This document shows positions 5,760-9,039 of a DNA stretch of 9,039 nucleotides, piece after piece (the stretch's first letter is position 1; every line of letters starts with the position of its first letter). The position numbers were made by a program, and so were the translations under genes. A model generated the notes under the pieces. The model was not told where the DNA came from. It did not search any database and worked only from the letters and a program-made list of their open reading frames with translations. The stretch is from an uncultured Mesorhizobium sp. (GTDB lineage: Bacteria; Pseudomonadota; Alphaproteobacteria; Rhizobiales; Rhizobiaceae): positions 1 through 9,039 of the forward strand of contig CATMOC010000119.1 of the NCBI GenBank assembly GCA_950071955.1, in the 5' to 3' direction.

Positions 5760-6521
5760 ATGGCACTGCCTGATTACAGCATGCGCCAGCTCCTTGAGGC
5801 TGGTGTTCACTTCGGCCACCAGACTCACCGCTGGAACCCGAAAATGGCGCCCTACATCTTCGGCGCGCGCAACAACATCCACATCATCGACCTGTCTCAG
5901 ACGGTGCCGCTGCTGCACCAGGCGCTCAAGGTCGTCTCCGACACCGTGGCCGGCGGCGGCCGCGTCCTTTTCGTCGGAACCAAGCGCCAGGCGTCGGAAA
6001 TCGTCGCGGATGCGGCACAGCGTTCGGCCCAGTACTTCGTGAACGCCCGCTGGCTGGGTGGCATGCTGACGAACTGGAAGACGATCTCGAACTCGATCCA
6101 GCGCCTGCGCAAGCTCGACGAACTCCTTGCCGGCGAAGCCCAGGGCTTCACCAAGAAGGAACGCCTGAACCTCGAGCGCGAACGCGAGAAGCTCAACAAG
6201 GCGCTCGGCGGCATCAAGGACATGGGCTCGACGCCGGACCTGATGTTCGTGATCGATACCAACAAGGAAGCGATCGCCATCCAGGAGGCCAAGCGTCTCG
6301 GCATTCCGGTCGTCGCCGTCATCGATTCGAACTGCAACCCGGACCAGATCGACTATCCGATCCCGGGCAACGACGATGCCGCTCGCGCGATCTCGCTCTA
6401 CTGCGACCTGATCTCGAAGGCGGCCATCGACGGCATTGCCCGCCAGCAGGGCGCCATCGGCATGGACATCGGCGCCTCCGAAGAAGCACCGGTCGAGCCG
6501 ACCCTCGAACCTCAGGCCTGA
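5760..6521 (+). CDS. rpsB: 30S ribosomal protein S2
   Basis: This 253-residue protein is the universally conserved S2 protein of the small subunit. It binds at the head-body junction near S1 and is needed for translation initiation. Hallmarks are [22 protein letters not shown], then [35 protein letters not shown], the long coiled-coil insertion around LERERE, and DPDQ-like [15 protein letters not shown] near residues 193-206. It is slightly longer than E. coli S2 (241 residues) because of an acidic tail ending VEPTLEPQA, usual in alphaproteobacteria. AAGG (5748-5751) is a good ribosome-binding site for the ATG. The gene heads the translation block and is followed by tsf after a structured 150-base spacer. 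It is intact. Confidence 0.99.
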   Translation: MALPDYSMRQLLEAGVHFGHQTHRWNPKMAPYIFGARNNIHIIDLSQTVPLLHQALKVVSDTVAGGGRVLFVGTKRQASEIVADAAQRSAQYFVNARWLGGMLTNWKTISNSIQRLRKLDELLAGEAQGFTKKERLNLEREREKLNKALGGIKDMGSTPDLMFVIDTNKEAIAIQEAKRLGIPVVAVIDSNCNPDQIDYPIPGNDDAARAISLYCDLISKAAIDGIARQQGAIGMDIGASEEAPVEPTLEPQA

Positions 6522-6570
6522 TCGGCTCTTCGAAGGTAATATCCGCGTCGCAATGATCTGCGAAGCGGGT

Positions 6571-6651
6571 GGCGCGGCCGGCGGGTCGCGCCGGATTCGT
6601 GAAATCATTTCATCCGGTTCCGCTGCGCCCGGGGGGCTGCAGCCGGACCGG
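6571..6651 (+). promoter_or_regulatory. Overlapping hairpins in the rpsB-tsf spacer, candidate attenuator or processing element
   Basis: Three stems lie in a row. The first is GGCGCG/CGCGCC (6571-6576 with 6587-6592). The second is CCGGA/TCCGG with inner TGAA/TTCA (6591-6617). The third is a strong hairpin at 6614-6651: CCGGTTC with GGACCGG (one G-U), a C-C mismatch, GCTGC with GCAGC, then GCCC with GGGC closing a GGG loop, 16 pairs in all. Stems two and three share the CCGG at 6614-6617 and cannot form together. Stems one and two share 6591-6592. No T-run follows, so this is not a standard intrinsic terminator. The tsf ribosome-binding site (6662-6666) lies just downstream. A role in tuning tsf relative to rpsB is inference. 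Confidence 0.45.
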
Positions 6652-6671
6652 GACATGGACGAGAGGTAGCA

Positions 6672-7595
6672 ATGAGCATTTCCGCTTCCCAGGTCAAAGA
6701 ACTCCGCGAGATGACCGGCGCGGGCATGATGGACTGCAAGACGGCGCTGACCGAGACGAACGGCGACATGGAAGCGGCGGTCGACTGGCTGCGCGCCAAA
6801 GGCATTTCCAAGGCCGACAAGAAGGCCGGCCGCACCGCCGCCGAAGGTCTGATCGGCGTCGCGTCGGACGCATCGAGCGCGGTCGCGGTCGAGGTCAATT
6901 CCGAGACCGACTTCGTGGCGCGAAACGACGCCTTCCAGGACATCGTGCGCAATATTGCCACGATGGCGCTGTCGACCGACGGCTCCGTCGAAGCCGTCGG
7001 CGCGGCCACCTATCCGGGCGGCGAAAAGAGCGTGAACGACACCATCAAGGACGCGATCGGCACGATCGGCGAGAACATGAGCCTGCGCCGTTCGGCCAAG
7101 TTGACCGTCGCTTCGGGCGCCGTCGCGACCTATGTCCACAACGCTGTCTCGGAGAACCTCGGCAAGCTCGGCGTTCTGGTCGGCATCGAGACCACCGGCG
7201 ATGCCGAAGCCGCACGCGCCTTCGGCCGCCAGGTCGCGATGCACGTCGCGGCGACGAACCCGCTGGCGCTCACGTCCGACCAGGTCGATCCGGCCGCCGT
7301 CGAGCGCGAGAAGGCGATCTTTACCGAGCAGGCGCGCGGATCCGGCAAGCCCGACAACATCATCGAGAAGATGGTGGAGGGGCGTCTGCGCAAGTTCTAC
7401 GAGGAAGTCGTTCTCCTGAAGCAGGCCTTCGTCATCAACCCCGACATGACGGTGGAGCAGGCGTTGAAGGCGGCCGAGAAGGACATCGGCGCTCCCGCGA
7501 AGCTGACGGGCTTCGTGCGCTTCGCCCTGGGCGAAGGCGTCCAGAAGGAGACGTCGGACTTCGCCGCGGAAGTGGCGGCGGCGGTCAAGAAGTAA
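6672..7595 (+). CDS. tsf: Translation elongation factor Ts
   Basis: This 307-residue EF-Ts is the guanine nucleotide exchange factor that regenerates EF-Tu-GTP from EF-Tu-GDP in the cytoplasm. The N-terminal UBA-like domain reads [19 protein letters not shown], and the core begins with [11 protein letters not shown], in which Asp80 and Phe81 are the residues that intrude into EF-Tu near its magnesium site. A second core repeat includes [19 protein letters not shown] and the C-terminal module carries [20 protein letters not shown]. The length is as expected for proteobacteria. AGAGG (6662-6666) lies five bases upstream of the ATG. Its position after rpsB is the standard order. A hairpin after its stop separates it from pyrH. 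It is intact. Confidence 0.99.
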   Translation: MSISASQVKELREMTGAGMMDCKTALTETNGDMEAAVDWLRAKGISKADKKAGRTAAEGLIGVASDASSAVAVEVNSETDFVARNDAFQDIVRNIATMALSTDGSVEAVGAATYPGGEKSVNDTIKDAIGTIGENMSLRRSAKLTVASGAVATYVHNAVSENLGKLGVLVGIETTGDAEAARAFGRQVAMHVAATNPLALTSDQVDPAAVEREKAIFTEQARGSGKPDNIIEKMVEGRLRKFYEEVVLLKQAFVINPDMTVEQALKAAEKDIGAPAKLTGFVRFALGEGVQKETSDFAAEVAAAVKK

Positions 7596-7622
7596 CCACT
7601 CACGGCTCATCCGGCCGTCCCT

Positions 7623-7650
7623 GGGGCGCTGCGTGACATCGCGGCGCCCT
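7623..7650 (+). terminator. GC-rich hairpin between tsf and pyrH, partial terminator or attenuator
   Basis: GGGCGCTGCG (7624-7633) pairs with CGCGGCGCCC (7640-7649) over ten positions with one T-G wobble, around a six-base TGACAT loop. One more G-T pair is possible at 7623/7650. What follows is TTCGTGT, too poor in T for a strong intrinsic terminator. It could cause partial termination, protect the 3' end of the rpsB-tsf message, or mark a processing point. No clear separate pyrH promoter is visible in the remaining 40 bases. Confidence 0.5.
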
Positions 7651-7693
7651 TCGTGTATCGCAGACGCCGTCCGTCGCGCCAGAAGAGGTGAGA

Positions 7694-8416
7694 ATGCCCG
7701 CCCAGCCCCCGTATCGCCGTGTGCTCCTGAAGGCTTCCGGCGAGGCGCTGATGGGTGAGCAGGGGTTCGGCATCGACGTCTCCGTCGTGGACCGGATCGC
7801 TTCCGACATCGCGGAGGCCCGGTCGCTCGGGGTGGAAGTCGGCGTCGTAATAGGCGGCGGCAACATCTTCCGCGGGGTCGCGGTGGCCTCCAAGGGCGGC
7901 GACCGCGTGACCGGCGATCACATGGGCATGCTGGCGACCGTCATCAATTCGCTCGCGTTGCGCACGTCGCTGATCAAGATCGGTGTCGATGCGGTGGTGC
8001 TGTCAGCGATCGCGATGCCGGAACTGTGCGAAAGCTTCTCGCAACGGCAGGCGACCCAATACATGAACGATGGAAAGGTCGTCATCTTTGCCGGCGGTAC
8101 CGGCAATCCCTTCTTCACGACCGATTCAGCGGCGGCGCTGCGCGCGGCCGAGATCGGCGCGGACGCGCTATTCAAGGGAACGCAGGTGGACGGGATTTAC
8201 TCGGCCGATCCGAAAAAGGACCCCACCGCGGTGCGTTTCCAACGCCTCAGCCATCTCGAAGTGCTGCAAAAGGGGCTGGCGATCATGGATACGGCGGCCA
8301 TTGCGCTTGCGCGCGAGAACAACATACCGATAATCGTCTATTCGATCCACGAGAAGGGCGGATTCGGAGCGATTCTGAAGGGAGAAGGCCGCTGCACGAT
8401 CGTGGCGGATGCATGA
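7694..8416 (+). CDS. pyrH: Uridylate kinase (UMP kinase)
   Basis: This 240-residue bacterial UMP kinase of the amino acid kinase family phosphorylates UMP to UDP with ATP. It is a hexamer in other bacteria, allosterically controlled by GTP and UTP. Visible motifs are KASGEALMG (Lys13 in the phosphate-binding strand), [10 protein letters not shown] (residues 52-61), [12 protein letters not shown] (74-85), [16 protein letters not shown] (132-147) and [13 protein letters not shown] (161-173). The frame is open from a GTG at 7688, but GAGGT (7684-7688) overlaps it. The ATG at 7694 sits five bases after this site and gives the usual family length, so I chose it. The gene follows tsf by 98 bases and precedes frr by 40, the common proteobacterial order. 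It is intact. Confidence 0.98.
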   Translation: MPAQPPYRRVLLKASGEALMGEQGFGIDVSVVDRIASDIAEARSLGVEVGVVIGGGNIFRGVAVASKGGDRVTGDHMGMLATVINSLALRTSLIKIGVDAVVLSAIAMPELCESFSQRQATQYMNDGKVVIFAGGTGNPFFTTDSAAALRAAEIGADALFKGTQVDGIYSADPKKDPTAVRFQRLSHLEVLQKGLAIMDTAAIALARENNIPIIVYSIHEKGGFGAILKGEGRCTIVADA

Positions 8417-8456
8417 TGCGTCCCTACGGGTCGCGGCCGAAGCATGGAGCCTCGAC

Positions 8457-9017
8457 ATGAGTACGTCATATGATTTCAAGGATCTTCAGCGGCGCATGGA
8501 CGGCGCGATAAGCGCCTTCAAGTCCGATCTCGCATCGCTGCGCACCGGGCGGGCATCCAGCAATCTCCTGGATCCGATCATGGTGTCGGCCTACGGCTCG
8601 CAGATGCCGATCAACCAGGTGGCCAACGTCACGGTGCCGGAACCGCGAATGATCTCCGTGTCGGTGTGGGACAAGCAGATGGTCGGCGCGGTCGATCGTG
8701 CCATCCGCGAGTCCAATCTCGGCTTCAACCCGATCGTCGATGGCTCGAATCTGCGTATTCCGTTGCCGGAACTCAACGAGCAGCGCCGAAAGGAATTGGT
8801 AAAGATCGCCCATCAGTATGCCGAACAGGCCCGCGTCGCGGTCCGGCATGTCCGCCGAGACGGCATGGACAGCCTGAAGAAGGCGGAAAAGGACGGCGAC
8901 CTGAGCCAGGACGACGTGCGTTCCCGCTCCGACAGGGTGCAGAAACTCACCGACGACACGATCGCCGCCATCGATGCCGCGCTCGTGGAGAAGGAAGCCG
9001 AGATCATGCACGTCTGA
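8457..9017 (+). CDS. frr: Ribosome recycling factor
   Basis: This 186-residue RRF works with EF-G to split post-termination ribosomes into subunits. Domain I helices carry [21 protein letters not shown] (residues 14-34) and the C-terminal helices carry [21 protein letters not shown], including Arg130 and Arg133, equivalent to functionally critical arginines of E. coli RRF. The domain II segment includes [15 protein letters not shown]. Length agrees with E. coli (185). The open frame reaches back to an ATG at 8409 inside the pyrH end, but the ATG at 8457 has GGAG (8446-8449) seven bases upstream and gives the family N-terminus [10 protein letters not shown], so it is chosen. Only 22 bases follow its stop before the window ends. 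In related genomes uppS usually comes next, but it is not in view. Confidence 0.98.
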   Translation: MSTSYDFKDLQRRMDGAISAFKSDLASLRTGRASSNLLDPIMVSAYGSQMPINQVANVTVPEPRMISVSVWDKQMVGAVDRAIRESNLGFNPIVDGSNLRIPLPELNEQRRKELVKIAHQYAEQARVAVRHVRRDGMDSLKKAEKDGDLSQDDVRSRSDRVQKLTDDTIAAIDAALVEKEAEIMHV

Positions 9018-9039
9018 GGAGCGCGAACTCCGCCCGCGC

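Noticed and set aside
5723..5773. A 16-codon upstream frame overlapping the rpsB start, possible leader peptide
   Set aside because: Its ATG has no ribosome-binding site, the peptide shows no run of regulatory codons, and the working site for rpsB lies inside it. Open by chance is the simpler reading.
5721..7610. A 629-codon open frame on the minus strand across rpsB and tsf
   Set aside because: It is antisense to two certain essential genes and has low-complexity Arg/Asp/Leu-rich composition with no recognisable domain. It is a shadow produced by high GC at third positions.
7688..7693. GTG start for pyrH two codons upstream of the ATG
   Set aside because: The GAGGT ribosome-binding site overlaps this GTG, leaving no spacing, while the ATG at 7694 is well placed.
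8409..8456. Longer frr beginning at 8409 within the end of pyrH
   Set aside because: The extra 16 residues do not resemble RRF, and the ATG at 8457 has a good GGAG site and gives the standard length.
9018..9031. Small hairpin GGAG/CTCC after frr
   Set aside because: It has only four pairs and no T-run, and the window ends at 9039. GGAG may equally be a ribosome-binding site for the next gene, which is out of view.
641..9039. An undescribed multigene system in the chromosomal part
   Set aside because: Every gene belongs to a recognised family in a mostly conventional rhizobial order. I saw no repeats, mobile genes or unexplained gene-free stretch longer than 190 bases.

Overview
The window is high-GC alphaproteobacterial DNA, most likely from a Hyphomicrobiales (Rhizobiales) member close to Phyllobacteriaceae such as Mesorhizobium. 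The evidence is the rpsB-tsf-pyrH-frr order, an EipB/DUF1849 gene with its two conserved cysteines, a DUF4031 gene, a COG3146 acyltransferase, and a good alphaproteobacterial promoter (CTTGCA, 17 bp, CTATCT) before rpsB. Genus is inference. About 640 to 9039 reads as ordinary chromosome with intact genes packed tail to tail.

The left end is not ordinary. Bases 1-32 are Illumina TruSeq read-2 adapter. They are followed by a piece of a type I restriction gene hsdR on the minus strand (33 to about 194), then a piece of a SulP anion transporter on the plus strand (about 195-590), then what looks like the last codons of azlC, overlapping intact azlD (638-991). Three unrelated gene pieces in 600 bases beside an untrimmed adapter point to a chimeric contig end, not a real locus.

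Next come a HIT-family hydrolase (minus) divergent from an SMR-family efflux gene (plus). The SMR gene converges on a minus-strand unit transcribed ridA-like, then a glycerophosphodiester phosphodiesterase, then a FemAB/GNAT-like acyltransferase (4317 down to 1850). A 139-base divergent spacer separates this unit from the plus-strand pair eipB and a DUF4031 gene. EipB is a periplasmic cell-envelope integrity protein.

From 5605 onward lies the translation/nucleotide block: promoter, a long foldable leader, rpsB (S2), a strongly foldable 150-base spacer, tsf (EF-Ts), a GC-rich hairpin, pyrH (UMP kinase) and frr (ribosome recycling factor). S2, EF-Ts and RRF act in translation, and PyrH supplies UDP for RNA, DNA and envelope precursors.

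I found no mobile element, CRISPR array, tRNA or rRNA, and no convincing new multigene system. The points most worth a second look are the artefactual left end, a predicted multibranched rpsB leader, and overlapping, mutually exclusive hairpins between rpsB and tsf.
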